A stretch of DNA of 64,000 nt, from contig JANQAB010000010.1 of assembly GCA_024707265.1 (NCBI GenBank), forward strand, positions 248,001 to 312,000, written 5' to 3'. The DNA comes from Sporocytophaga sp. Its GTDB lineage: Bacteria > Bacteroidota > Bacteroidia > Cytophagales > Cytophagaceae. This document shows, one piece after another, positions 53,248 through 61,679 of this stretch; position 1 is the stretch's first letter; each line of letters begins with the position of its first letter. Position numbers and translations under genes: made by a program. The notes below the pieces were generated by a model. That model was not told where the DNA came from. It saw only the letters and a program-made list of their open reading frames with translations, and did no database searches.

Positions 53248-53629
53248 AATTAAAGTAAATCCCCAAAAAAGAGTTCATTCTTGCTATATGAATCTCTTCA
53301 AAATCAGATTGTAACAGAAATACACCAAAAGCTCCGATACCCAGTAGTAAAATAGTACTTACCCTCACTAAAGTTGCTTTGGAAATTTTACTTAGGTTTT
53401 TCTTTATAAACGCCTTTATTGAAGACAATCCTACCTGAGCATATGTGTTGTAATTAGGAGAAACGAAATCGGCTAAGCTATTATTCGCCTCACTGTTAAC
53501 TAATTCTTTTTTTGAAAAAGGTAGTGGAGACTGAGTTAAGATGGTTTCCTCAGTTGTGGTGCTCATTGACTCTAACATAATCGATTCTGAATAAAATTTA
53601 TTAATATAGTCCCAAAGTGAAAAATACAT
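53237..53629 (-). CDS. N-terminal piece of the glycosyltransferase, or small membrane protein
   Basis: 130 residues overlapping the glycosyltransferase start by 11 bases in another frame. The N-terminal 90 residues are Ser/Thr/Asn-rich and cytosolic; a membrane helix follows (LVRVSTILLLGIGAFGVFLL, about 92-111). The C-terminus MNSFLGIYFNCDN is unlike a natural ending. If one base is removed from the six-A run at 53265-53270, the frame becomes ARMNSFWGFTLIVITSSLLL and joins the glycosyltransferase, adding a second N-terminal helix expected of hyaluronan-synthase-like enzymes. I think the fused 523-residue reading is the more likely one. Confidence 0.55.
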   Translation of the reverse strand: MYFSLWDYINKFYSESIMLESMSTTTEETILTQSPLPFSKKELVNSEANNSLADFVSPNYNTYAQVGLSSIKAFIKKNLSKISKATLVRVSTILLLGIGAFGVFLLQSDFEEIHIARMNSFLGIYFNCDN

Positions 53630-54106
53630 CGGGCGACATTCAGAATAAATACAAGCGTTGTGCCAGTAAGGGTTAAGGGTGAAACAGAATAGATTAGGTT
53701 TTAAGGGAAAAACTATGTTGTAGATTATTTCCCCAAAATAGGGTGCGACCTCTACAAGTAGCTACTATCATATAAGAGGATCTGGTACTAAGTTAAAGGA
53801 AGGCAGTTGTATATGGTCAGATAAACGAAAACAGATGGTATTAAAAATGAGATCTGTAAATAAGACCAAGATATATCTATGAATGAATTTATCCAGAGAC
53901 TATGCTAATTAATAACAATAAATCCATCACTTTTACCTTCAAATTAAATTAGTGTTTTTGTAAATTAACTATTTATATAAATCTTAAGATAGTCATCAGG
54001 TATAAAAGTAAATGGTATTCCTTTATCTTTGGTTTATTGCAACGACCAGGATTATTAATCATCTAAGTTGTAATGGGAAGGTTTTAATGATTAAAACCTT
54101 AAATGA
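53630..54106. other. Gap, probable original promoter region of the alkA operon
   Basis: No gene. Contains a candidate -7 element TATCTTTG (54024-54031) and the palindrome at 54078-54100. The glycosyltransferase gene's own leader occupies the left part. Confidence 0.5.
54078..54100. promoter_or_regulatory. 23-bp perfect palindrome, candidate operator or hairpin
   Basis: AAGGTTTTAAT, G, ATTAAAACCTT: perfect 11-bp arms. Without the insertion element it would lie about 22 bases before the alkA start codon. Confidence 0.6.
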
Positions 54107-54114
54107 ATCATAAT
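54107..54114. repeat. Target-site duplication, left
   Basis: ATCATAAT, matched exactly at 55515-55522 on the other side of the element. Confidence 0.8.
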
Positions 54115-55514
54115 TTAATGCCATTAAGTTAAGGCAAAATAAAGTAAAACTATGTGAATAAACGGGTGTAATTATTAGATTTGGGTAGAAAAAAGAAAAG
54201 CCCCGTAATAGGAGCTTCTCATAGTAAAGTAACTTGTAAAGTCCTTGAAAACCTTACCACGCAAATATATGAAGAAAATTTTATCGACCGTAATAGACTG
54301 TCGGTAAATAATTTTACAAGAGATCGAGCTTTTAATTTTTCAGACCTGATAATCTTTCTGTTACAGAAAGATAATGGTTCTTACCAGAAGGAGATCAATT
54401 CTTATTTTGATAGTTTGGGTCTATCAGCTGCATTATTTCCAAGTTCAAGTGCTCTTTGTCAAGCAAGGTCCAAATTATCACCTGATGCATTTATTGAACT
54501 AAACAGAAAATCTGTAAAGGCTTTTTATTCAGATTCAACATACAGAAAGTGGAAAGGCTACCGGATTCTTGCTGTAGATGGTTCTACACTTCAGCTACCC
54601 AAACATTCAACAATTGAAGAGGAGTTCGGAGTACATATGTTCGGACCGAAAGCAGACAGCCCGAAGTCACTTGCCAGGATATCCTATTTGTATGATGTAT
54701 TAAATGGTTTGGTACTAGACTCTAGGATAGATAGTTTCTCTACATCCGAAACTGATATGGCTTGGAAGCATCTGGAGCATGTGAGCAAAAACGATGTGGT
54801 TCTTTTTGACAGATACTATCCAAGCTATCCGCTGATATTCTCATTAAAGTCTATGGGGACAAACTTTTGCTTCAGGATGAAGAGTGATTGGTGGACTATT
54901 GTCAGAGAGTTTACTTCCGGAAAAAATAACGATGAAATTGTTAGCCTTAGAATACCATCAAAATATAGGAAGTGGGCAGAGGAAAACGGCATACCTCAGA
55001 CTGTTCGTGTCCGGTTAATTAAGAAGAAAAATAAAAACGGAGAAATTGAAGTTTTTTGCACATCACTGTTGAATGAAGAGAAGTATAAAAGAACGGCAGT
55101 ATTGGGTCTTTACAAGGAAAGATGGAATATTGAAGAGGGATATAAATTGATAAAAAGCCGACTGGAGGTGGAAGATTTTTCAGGCATCCGGTCAATTGTT
55201 GTAAAACAGGATTTTTACATAAAAACATTGCTTCTGACCATTAACGCCATATTGTGTCAGAAGATAAACCCTTCAAAAAGCAAATCTTCTGGAAGGGTTA
55301 TCAATATAAATAAAACATTGGGCTTGAGTACTACAAAAAAACTATTTCTAAAAATAGCATTAGATTGGACTATTGAGCAGACAGTGGATTTTTACACCAA
55401 TACTATGATCGGAAAATTCAATTACTCAAGAAAAGGACAGAAATGTTCTAGAAATAAAAAGTGTCATAGGAAGTATAATATGAATTACAAAACTGCTTAA
55501 CTTAATGGCATTAA
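54115..55514. mobile_element. Intact IS4-type insertion sequence, 1400 bp
   Basis: Perfect 19-bp terminal inverted repeats TTAATGCCATTAAGTTAAG (54115-54133 and complement at 55496-55514), flanked by the 8-bp duplication ATCATAAT on both sides. It carries a single transposase gene. The perfect ends and uninterrupted gene mean it inserted recently. It lies between the alkA promoter region and the alkA start codon. Confidence 0.9.
54181..55500 (+). CDS. IS4-family transposase
   Basis: 439 residues, apparently starting at TTG 54181 (no ATG in frame upstream within the element). DDE elements: first Asp in ILAVDGSTLQLP, second in DVVLFDRYYPSYPL, and the Glu of the IS4 Y-(2)-R-(3)-E-(6)-K signature in YKERWNIEEGYKLIKSRLEV. 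An N-terminal helical domain covers about 1-110. The frame is uninterrupted, unlike the IS701-type copy at 34810. The gene stop lies inside the right terminal inverted repeat region. Confidence 0.9.
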   Translation: MGRKKKSPVIGASHSKVTCKVLENLTTQIYEENFIDRNRLSVNNFTRDRAFNFSDLIIFLLQKDNGSYQKEINSYFDSLGLSAALFPSSSALCQARSKLSPDAFIELNRKSVKAFYSDSTYRKWKGYRILAVDGSTLQLPKHSTIEEEFGVHMFGPKADSPKSLARISYLYDVLNGLVLDSRIDSFSTSETDMAWKHLEHVSKNDVVLFDRYYPSYPLIFSLKSMGTNFCFRMKSDWWTIVREFTSGKNNDEIVSLRIPSKYRKWAEENGIPQTVRVRLIKKKNKNGEIEVFCTSLLNEEKYKRTAVLGLYKERWNIEEGYKLIKSRLEVEDFSGIRSIVVKQDFYIKTLLLTINAILCQKINPSKSKSSGRVININKTLGLSTTKKLFLKIALDWTIEQTVDFYTNTMIGKFNYSRKGQKCSRNKKCHRKYNMNYKTA

Positions 55515-55522
55515 ATCATAAT
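55515..55522. repeat. Target-site duplication, right
   Basis: ATCATAAT, eight bases before the ATG of the alkA gene at 55531. Confidence 0.8.
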
Positions 55523-55530
55523 TACAAACA

Positions 55531-56436
55531 ATGGATATAAAGAACAGCATCATAACAATTAAAGAACCTCCCCTATTTAGTTTTGAAGAGTGTATTTGGT
55601 TTCTGGATCGTAATTATGATGATTGTGCTCATATAGTAAAGCAAAATGCTGTATGGAAGGCCCTACAACTGGGAGAAGAACAATATCTCCTCAAAATTTA
55701 TGAAAAGGATAACATCATTAACATTGAAGTGCTGGTTGGGTCAGTAAATACTAAAAGTAAAAAGCATATAGAAGGTTTCATAACAGAATGGTTTGATCTG
55801 AATTACGATCTTGCTCCCTTTTACAATACTCTCAAAAAGGACAAACAATTGGCTTATATGTATAACGACTTTTACGGTCTTCGTCTTATGGGCATTCCTG
55901 ATCTGTTTGAGTCTCTTTGCTGGTGCATCATAGGCCAGCAGATCAATCTTTCTTTTGCATATAAATTAAAACGAAAATTGGTGGAGCGGTATGGAACGAA
56001 GCTGGAATATGAAGGTTCATCATTTTATATTTTTCCTGATTTCAAGACCCTTGCTAATGCTTCAACAGAAGAATTAAAAGATATGCAATTTTCTGCAGCA
56101 AAGGCATCTTATCTGATCAGTACAGCCCAGGCATTTGAAGAAGGGAAGCTCAATAAAAATATTCTCAAGACATTGCCTGATGTGGAAAGCAGACATAATC
56201 TTCTGACGAGCTTTCGTGGAATAGGCACATGGACGGCCAATTATGTTCTTATGAAAACCATCCGAGATCCTAACAGTATCCCTCATGGAGATGCAGGATT
56301 ATTTAAATCCCTTATAAATCACAACATTATAGAAGATAAGAAGGATACAAAAAATATCAAACTCTTTTTTGAAAGATATAAAAACATGGAGAGTTATATC
56401 GTTATCTATTTATGGAGAAGTTTGGCCGTCCGTTAG
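55531..56436 (+). CDS. alkA: DNA-3-methyladenine glycosylase II (AlkA)
   Basis: 301 residues. The helix-hairpin-helix and GPD motif of the family is at about 226-255: LLTSFRGIGTWTANYVLMKT, then IPHGDAGL with the catalytic Asp. The N-terminal part matches AlkA_N, and GIPDLFESLCWCIIGQQINL is the substrate-pocket segment. The enzyme removes 3-methyladenine and other alkylated bases. The ada gene follows 76 bp downstream from ATG 56513, so it should be co-expressed. Its original leader has been displaced by the IS4-type insertion, leaving only TACAAACA before the ATG; expression may now depend on the element. Confidence 0.92.
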   Translation: MDIKNSIITIKEPPLFSFEECIWFLDRNYDDCAHIVKQNAVWKALQLGEEQYLLKIYEKDNIINIEVLVGSVNTKSKKHIEGFITEWFDLNYDLAPFYNTLKKDKQLAYMYNDFYGLRLMGIPDLFESLCWCIIGQQINLSFAYKLKRKLVERYGTKLEYEGSSFYIFPDFKTLANASTEELKDMQFSAAKASYLISTAQAFEEGKLNKNILKTLPDVESRHNLLTSFRGIGTWTANYVLMKTIRDPNSIPHGDAGLFKSLINHNIIEDKKDTKNIKLFFERYKNMESYIVIYLWRSLAVR

Positions 56437-56497
56437 ATTCAGCAAGATTCGGATTGAAATATGCTAATAAATATTTCATCTTTGATATTCTTTTATG

Positions 56498-56503
56498 AAG
56501 GAG
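56498..56503 (+). promoter_or_regulatory. Ribosome binding site deciding the ada start
   Basis: AAGGAG, nine bases before ATG 56513. A frame-open ATG at 56495 lies upstream of it, so 56513 is the better start. Confidence 0.7.
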
Positions 56504-56512
56504 ATCCAATAT

Positions 56513-57367
56513 ATGGAAAACAATAAGTTTGATTTTGACAGAATAGCCAAAGCAATAGATTTCATTTCAAAAAATATAAAAGCCCAACCTTCACTGGAAG
56601 AGGTTGCAGAGGTAGTCCATTTAAGCCCTTACCATTTTCAGCGAATGTTTACAGAATGGGCAGGAGTTAGTCCTAAAAAATTTCTACAATTTCTTACAAT
56701 CGAATATGCTAAAAAAGTTCTTGAAACATCTTCTTCAAGAACATTAGCAGAAGCAGCAGAATTGACTGGATTGTCCACAACCAGCCGTCTTCATGACCTC
56801 TTTGTAAACATAGAGGGAATGACTCCGGGAGAGTATAAAAACGGAGGTGAAAACCTTACGATCAGATACAGTATAAGAGATAGTCAGTTTGGCAATTATT
56901 TAATTGCTTCTACTGGCAAAGGTATTAGTAACCTCTATTTCTTTGATGGTGAAGAAAAAAATGTAATAGAAGAGCTGAAAGGCTCATGGAATAATGCTTC
57001 CATTAAAGAAGATACAGATGAAGATCAGGAAAAAGTTGTACGATTTTTTGCTAGAGATTTTAATGACTCGGAAAAAATTAAGCTTCATTTAAAAGGTACG
57101 GCTTTTCAAATAAAAGTCTGGGAAGCATTATTAAAAATACCCCAGGGGGGCCTTACTTCCTATGGACAAATTGCTGGAAGCATGAATCAGGCCAATGCAA
57201 CAAGAGCTGTAGGAACTGCTATAGGAAGTAATCCTGTAGGTTTTATAATTCCATGTCATAGAGTAATCAAAAGTGTAGGTGGTATAGGTGAGTTTCGTTG
57301 GGGAAGCTATAGGAAGAAGGCTATGATTGGTTGGGAAGCTAGTCAGCTGACTTCTGATAAATATTGA
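56513..57367 (+). CDS. ada: AraC-type activator fused to O6-alkylguanine-DNA methyltransferase (Ada-like, no sensor domain)
   Basis: 284 residues from ATG 56513. The first 90 residues are an AraC helix-turn-helix domain (AQPSLEEVAEVVHLSPYHFQ, then FLTIEYAKKVLETSS and LTGLSTTSRLHDLFV). The rest is a methyltransferase with the acceptor-cysteine motif IPCHRVI and the recognition segment GTAFQIKVWEALLKIPQGG then TRAVGTAIGSN. The classical Ada N-terminal zinc domain (Cys sensor of phosphotriesters) is absent, so how it activates transcription is unclear. It accepts O6-methylguanine irreversibly. Together with alkA it forms an adaptive-response operon. Confidence 0.92.
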   Translation: MENNKFDFDRIAKAIDFISKNIKAQPSLEEVAEVVHLSPYHFQRMFTEWAGVSPKKFLQFLTIEYAKKVLETSSSRTLAEAAELTGLSTTSRLHDLFVNIEGMTPGEYKNGGENLTIRYSIRDSQFGNYLIASTGKGISNLYFFDGEEKNVIEELKGSWNNASIKEDTDEDQEKVVRFFARDFNDSEKIKLHLKGTAFQIKVWEALLKIPQGGLTSYGQIAGSMNQANATRAVGTAIGSNPVGFIIPCHRVIKSVGGIGEFRWGSYRKKAMIGWEASQLTSDKY

Positions 57368-57419
57368 AATTAATTATTTCAGACTTCTTAATTAAATACT
57401 ACTGAATTCTTCATTTCAC

Positions 57420-57453
57420 CAAGCCATCTCTTATCATTGATGGCTTGTTTATT
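57420..57453 (+). terminator. Terminator after the ada gene
   Basis: CAAGCCATC, loop TCTTATCATT, GATGGCTTG then TTTATT, on the plus strand about 50 bases after the stop. Confidence 0.75.
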
Positions 57454-57569
57454 ATGAATATATTGTTGTCTTTGGAATTAATTCTCCTGAATAATGAAAA
57501 ATGTTAGTGATCTCAATGAATTTAAAGGCACATTTTTTTATTAAAATAAGCATTCTTGATTAAACTCTC

Positions 57570-58500
57570 TTAAAATCCTACCATATCAGCCTTGATTATG
57601 TTTCTCACTCCAGTTTCCGGTGGTGTTGGTTTAAAGTTAAAATACTTTTCAAATTTGGTGCTATTAAAAAAGTAATCTCTTTCATTCTGATAGTTCATTT
57701 CCTTTAACTCCTTCATAAGCGGAATAAATAACCCAAGAACACTTATCAGCCATGATGGTAATACCATGTATTTAGGAGTAATGCTCATTTCTTTAGAGAA
57801 AAGTTCTATCCATTCCTTAACGGTCATTTTGGTAGCATCAGTTGGCAGGTGCCATATCTGATTGTAACAATCAGGTGTATTGCCCAACATGGCTGTTGCC
57901 CTAGCTGCATCAGGTGTATATGTAAAATTGTGAATCTTGTTTACACTGGCCATCCAGTTTGCTGCTTTACCTTTTTTTTAAGTTTTTATACACCAGCTCA
58001 TTCATTACACTATTCTTTATGGAAGGTCCGTAGAAGTCTGCAGATCTTGCTATGAGCGCTGTAAGTCCACTTTTAGTCTCTTTCATAATCTTATCTGCAA
58101 TTGCAGCACGGATCTTTCCCTTCTCACTGGATGGCTTTACAGGAGTTTCTTCTGTCATGTTTCCGATATAATCCGGATCATACATGTATACATTATCAAA
58201 GAAGACCAGCTTTGCATTATATCTCTTACAAGCGTCAATGACATCATTGATCAACGGGGGCCATTTTTGTTTCCATACACTAAGTTTATATTCAAACCCG
58301 ATGGTTAGATAAACAATATCAGATCCTTGTATTGCTTTGTCCACAGAAGATGGATCGGATAAGTCAGCGGCGAACAACTGATCGTCCGGATTTACTTTTT
58401 GGGGATTACGGCTTACAAGTCTGATATCCTTCGTGTATGCCGTAAGTTCTCTTGCGAGATCTACTCCGATTGCACCGCCAGAACCTAATATTGTTTGCAT
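57570..58500 (-). pseudogene. NAD-dependent epimerase/dehydratase-like protein, frameshifted
   Basis: About 309 residues if repaired, started at ATG 58500 (MQTILGSGGAIGVDLAREL with the Rossmann GSGGAIG). The first frame runs through RLVSRNPQKV, LFAADLSDP and VFFDNVYMYDPDYIG to NELVYKNLKK, then stops in an A8 run (57979-57972). The second continues KGKAANWMASVNKIHNFTYT, then DAARATAMLGNTP and WIELFSKEMSITPKYMVLPS to 57570. Seven A would join NLKK to GKAAN. The motif set fits extended-type NAD(P)-binding SDR proteins. Substrate unknown. A convergent terminator lies before the ada gene end. Confidence 0.72.
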
Positions 58501-58626
58501 ATATTCTAAGATAAGTTTATACTGGTGAAGAATGAAAGACCACAAATTTTTCCAATAATTTCAGATTGACACAGATCTTAATTTTATTAATTCATTTAAC
58601 TTTATTTTGGCATTTTTATATAAATC

Positions 58627-58664
58627 GAATAGCTTTTAAGATTAATCAATCTTAAAAGCTATTC
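58627..58664 (-). terminator. Hairpin after the oxidoreductase gene
   Basis: GAATAGCTTTTAAGATT and AATCTTAAAAGCTATTC are perfect 17-bp arms with a 4-base loop, 15 bases after the stop at 58679. Confidence 0.7.
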
Positions 58665-58678
58665 TGGTTTAATATGAA

Positions 58679-59620
58679 TTACAATACTACAACTACCTTT
58701 CCTCTTGTTTTTCCTGTCTCTATTTGTTTGTGTGCAGACTGGATATCATCAAAAGAAAATGTTTTGGAGATATGTGATTTTATAATTCCTTTTTCAAGAA
58801 GGTTTGCAAGTACTTCCATATCTTTTCCATTTGAAGTTACCAGGAAGTTATAAGCGTTTATTCCCAGCTCTTCTGCTTTTTCCTTTAGCCCCTCCTGCAG
58901 GCCGGAAGGTATACTGATGACAGTCCCTCCTTTTTTGGTTGATAACAAAGATCTCAAGGCATTATCTCCTCCCATGGTGTCCAGCACAAAATCAGCGTCT
59001 TTCACAATATCCTCAAATTGTTGAGATTTATAATCTATATGTTCATCAGCGCCAAGCCCAAGAACAAAATCTTTGTTTTCCACAGAAGATGTCCCTATGA
59101 CATATGCTCCCAGATATTTTGCTATCTGAACAGCAAAATGTCCTACCCCACCCGCAGCAGAATGTATAAGCACCTTTTGTCCTGATTTTACTTTAGCATT
59201 CGTCACAAGTCCCTGCCATGCAGTTAATAAAGCCAAAGTAGCACCTGCAGCTTCCTCATGAGTAATATTGGAAGGTTTTTTAGTGATATGATCTTCAGGT
59301 GCTACAATGTATTGAGCATATGCTGATGCTAGTCCTGGAAAATTTACCATTCCGAATACAGCATCCCCTTTTGAAAAGTTTGTAACTTCTTCCCCAACTT
59401 CCCTTACAATACCGGAAATATCCCATCCAAGTATGAGTGGAAGATTATCTTTAAATCTCCCTGCAAGCCCTTTACCAGATCTGGTTTTTACGTCAACCGG
59501 ATTTATGCTGAAGGCTTTTACCTCAATTAATACTTCATTTTTCCCTGGTGATGGCATTTTAATATTGGTAGGAATAAGTTTTTCGGGGCCACCGAATTCG
59601 TTAATTATAAATGCTTTCAT
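58679..59620 (-). CDS. NADP-dependent quinone-oxidoreductase-like protein (MDR superfamily)
   Basis: 313 residues from ATG 59620 (MKAFIINEFGGPEKLIPTNI), chosen because the family starts here; a longer frame begins at 59656. Zinc-less MDR hallmarks: GWDISGIVREVGEEVTNFSK GDAVFGMVNFPG (about 60-90), the nucleotide-binding VLIHSAAGGVGHFAVQIAKY (about 145) and the C-terminal ISKTFSFDDIQSAHKQIETG. The family reduces quinones or unsaturated aldehydes with NADPH. It is divergent from the AraC-type gene at 59715, 94 bp apart, so it is probably that regulator's target. Confidence 0.9.
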   Translation of the reverse strand: MKAFIINEFGGPEKLIPTNIKMPSPGKNEVLIEVKAFSINPVDVKTRSGKGLAGRFKDNLPLILGWDISGIVREVGEEVTNFSKGDAVFGMVNFPGLASAYAQYIVAPEDHITKKPSNITHEEAAGATLALLTAWQGLVTNAKVKSGQKVLIHSAAGGVGHFAVQIAKYLGAYVIGTSSVENKDFVLGLGADEHIDYKSQQFEDIVKDADFVLDTMGGDNALRSLLSTKKGGTVISIPSGLQEGLKEKAEELGINAYNFLVTSNGKDMEVLANLLEKGIIKSHISKTFSFDDIQSAHKQIETGKTRGKVVVVL

Positions 59621-59714
59621 ATTGTTTGTAGTTGAATTTATATCACAAAAGAACAATGAAATTTAAAACTTCTTCTTGTATTATCTCAGGTTTATCCTGT
59701 AAATTTAAAGGTAT

Positions 59715-60575
59715 ATGGTTAAGGAAAATATCTATCAGCCTTTCGAAATTTTCTTTCAGGAACTGGAAGAAGCTCCCGTATCCGGGCATTCCCATAACTT
59801 TTTTGAACTTGTCTATATCATCGATGGTACAGGCAAGCAATGCATTAATAAAAACAAATTTAATTACTCAAAGGGACATCTTTTCTTATTAACTCCCAAA
59901 GACTATCATTCTTTTGAAATTGAAAAGACAACTAAATTCTTTTATTTAAGGTTTGGAGATATTTATTTAAAATCGAAGGATCAAAAAGATCCTTCATACT
60001 TCCAAGCCTGGACTTTAAGACTGGAATTTATTTTTCAAAATGCAAGTAATCTTCCCGGATGTATTCTTAAAAACATTGAAGACAGAATACTTGTAAAGAA
60101 CATTGTCGAAAGTCTTGTTAAAGAATAAATCAACAGAGACATCTATCACCAGGAAGTCACAAACCAGCTCGTTAATACAATCATAGTTCTTGTGGCCAGA
60201 AGTATTTCAAGAACGATCCCATTAAAGCTCCAGGAGAACGGATCTTCCGAAACGATGTTATCCATAGTCCGATATATTCAAAGTAATATCTATAGGCCTG
60301 AAATGCTGAAATCAGAACAAATAGCCATGCACTTTAATCTTTCACAAACTTATGTGGGAGAATATTTCAAAAAGCATACAGGAGAAAGCCTTCAACAATA
60401 TATTACCAATTACAAGCTTCAGCTTGTAGAAACCAGGCTGCGTTATAGTGACCTTAGAATAAATGAAATTGCCTTTGAATTGGGATTTACAGATGAAAGT
60501 CATTTAAACAGGATTTTTAAAAAACACAAAGGAACTACACCTTCAGATTTTAGAAAAAGAAGTGTAAATCCCTGA
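59715..60575 (+). pseudogene. AraC-family regulator with internal stop codon
   Basis: 287 codons in one frame, interrupted by TAA at 60126-60128 (LVKE-stop-INRDIYHQEVTN). Before the stop is an AraC cupin-like sensor domain (HSHNFFELVYIIDGTGKQCI, then GHLFLLTPKDYHSFEIEKT); after it is the helix-turn-helix pair (AMHFNLSQTYVGEYFKKHTG and EIAFELGFTDESHLNRIFKK). The family activates a divergent target gene, here the NADPH oxidoreductase at 58679-59620. A CAA-to-TAA change (C to T) would explain the stop. The second half could be expressed alone only from an internal start. Confidence 0.8.
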
Positions 60576-60609
60576 TAATCCCCGATGATATCATTGCACA
60601 AGCCTCCTT

Positions 60610-61599
60610 ATGAAAACCTTTGAAGATTTTCATAAGTTAATTACAAAAGAGGTTATGAAAAATTTTCTATATAAGAGTTCAAATAACATTCTCATCTCTG
60701 AAAGGGAAAATCCATGGCCCCCTTTGGTTCTGGATGAATGGATCAAAACCTATAAAACACTTCATCTGTGGATGCAGATTGTCGGTAAGATAAAACTCAG
60801 CTTTTCTCCAAAGCTTAACCATTGGTGGCATATCACCTTTACCCCAACTGCAGAAGGTCTTACAACAGGACTTATACCTTATCACAATTCATACTTTCAG
60901 ATTGACTTTGATTTTATTGATCATAAGCTGTATATGAAAACCAATGAGGGTAAATTTGACAGCTTGGATCTATACTCAAGGTCAGTAGCAGATTTTTATA
61001 TAGAAACCAAAGAGAAACTCAGACACCTTGGTATTGAAATAAATATCTGGACGACCCCAGTTGAAATGGAAGAAAGAATTCCCTTTGAAAGAGATTTCAC
61101 ACACAAGACATATGATAAAAAGTATGTGGAGACATTTCATGAAATTCTCTTATGTGCAGATCACGTGATGAAGGTATTCAGATCCGAATTTACGGGAAAG
61201 AGTAGTCCTGTACATTTCTTCTGGGGAGCAATGGATCTTGCAGTAACATTCTTTTCAGGGAAACATGCTCCTGTACATCCGGGAGTTCCTAATGTGAGTA
61301 AAGAGGTGATGGTAGAGGCTTATTCAAAAGAGTTAAGCAGTTATGGTTTCTGGCCTGGACTTGGACTTGGAGAGCCTGCATTTTATGCATATGCCTATCC
61401 TCAGCCAGACAAATTCAACACAGCAAAGATGCCTGAAGGCGCATATTATAATGAAACACTTGGAGAGTTTATATTACCTTATGAAAAAGTAAGAGCTTCA
61501 GAATCTCCGAAAGAAATGATACTATCATTCTTTAAAGCAGTATTCATAGTGTCTGCCAGGCTTAATAAATGGGATGAAGGTTTGATTTGTTACAAATAA
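60610..61599 (+). CDS. DUF5996 family protein
   Basis: 329 residues. The DUF5996 plan is visible: NPWPPLVLDEWIKTYKTLHL near the N-terminus, LNHWWHITFTPTAEGLTTGL, then IPYHNSYFQIDFDFIDHKLY and PVHFFWGAMDLAVTFFSGKH and the C-terminal GFWPGLGLGEPAFYAYAYPQ. An alternative start at ATG 60655 (MKNFLYKSSNNIL) is possible. Function is unknown; members are soluble cytoplasmic proteins. It follows the AraC gene on the same strand by 34 bp, so may belong to its operon. Confidence 0.85.
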   Translation: MKTFEDFHKLITKEVMKNFLYKSSNNILISERENPWPPLVLDEWIKTYKTLHLWMQIVGKIKLSFSPKLNHWWHITFTPTAEGLTTGLIPYHNSYFQIDFDFIDHKLYMKTNEGKFDSLDLYSRSVADFYIETKEKLRHLGIEINIWTTPVEMEERIPFERDFTHKTYDKKYVETFHEILLCADHVMKVFRSEFTGKSSPVHFFWGAMDLAVTFFSGKHAPVHPGVPNVSKEVMVEAYSKELSSYGFWPGLGLGEPAFYAYAYPQPDKFNTAKMPEGAYYNETLGEFILPYEKVRASESPKEMILSFFKAVFIVSARLNKWDEGLICYK

Positions 61600-61679
61600 T
61601 AAGTTGAGATTTCCTGTGTAAACCAGGGGACTCAAACTTACTTCAGATGTACTAAAAGCCTTATATCTATATAAAAGAA

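Noticed and set aside
53630..54106. A separate gene in the gap before the IS element
   Set aside because: No open frame with coding character in either strand; the region is AT-rich and holds promoter-like elements only.
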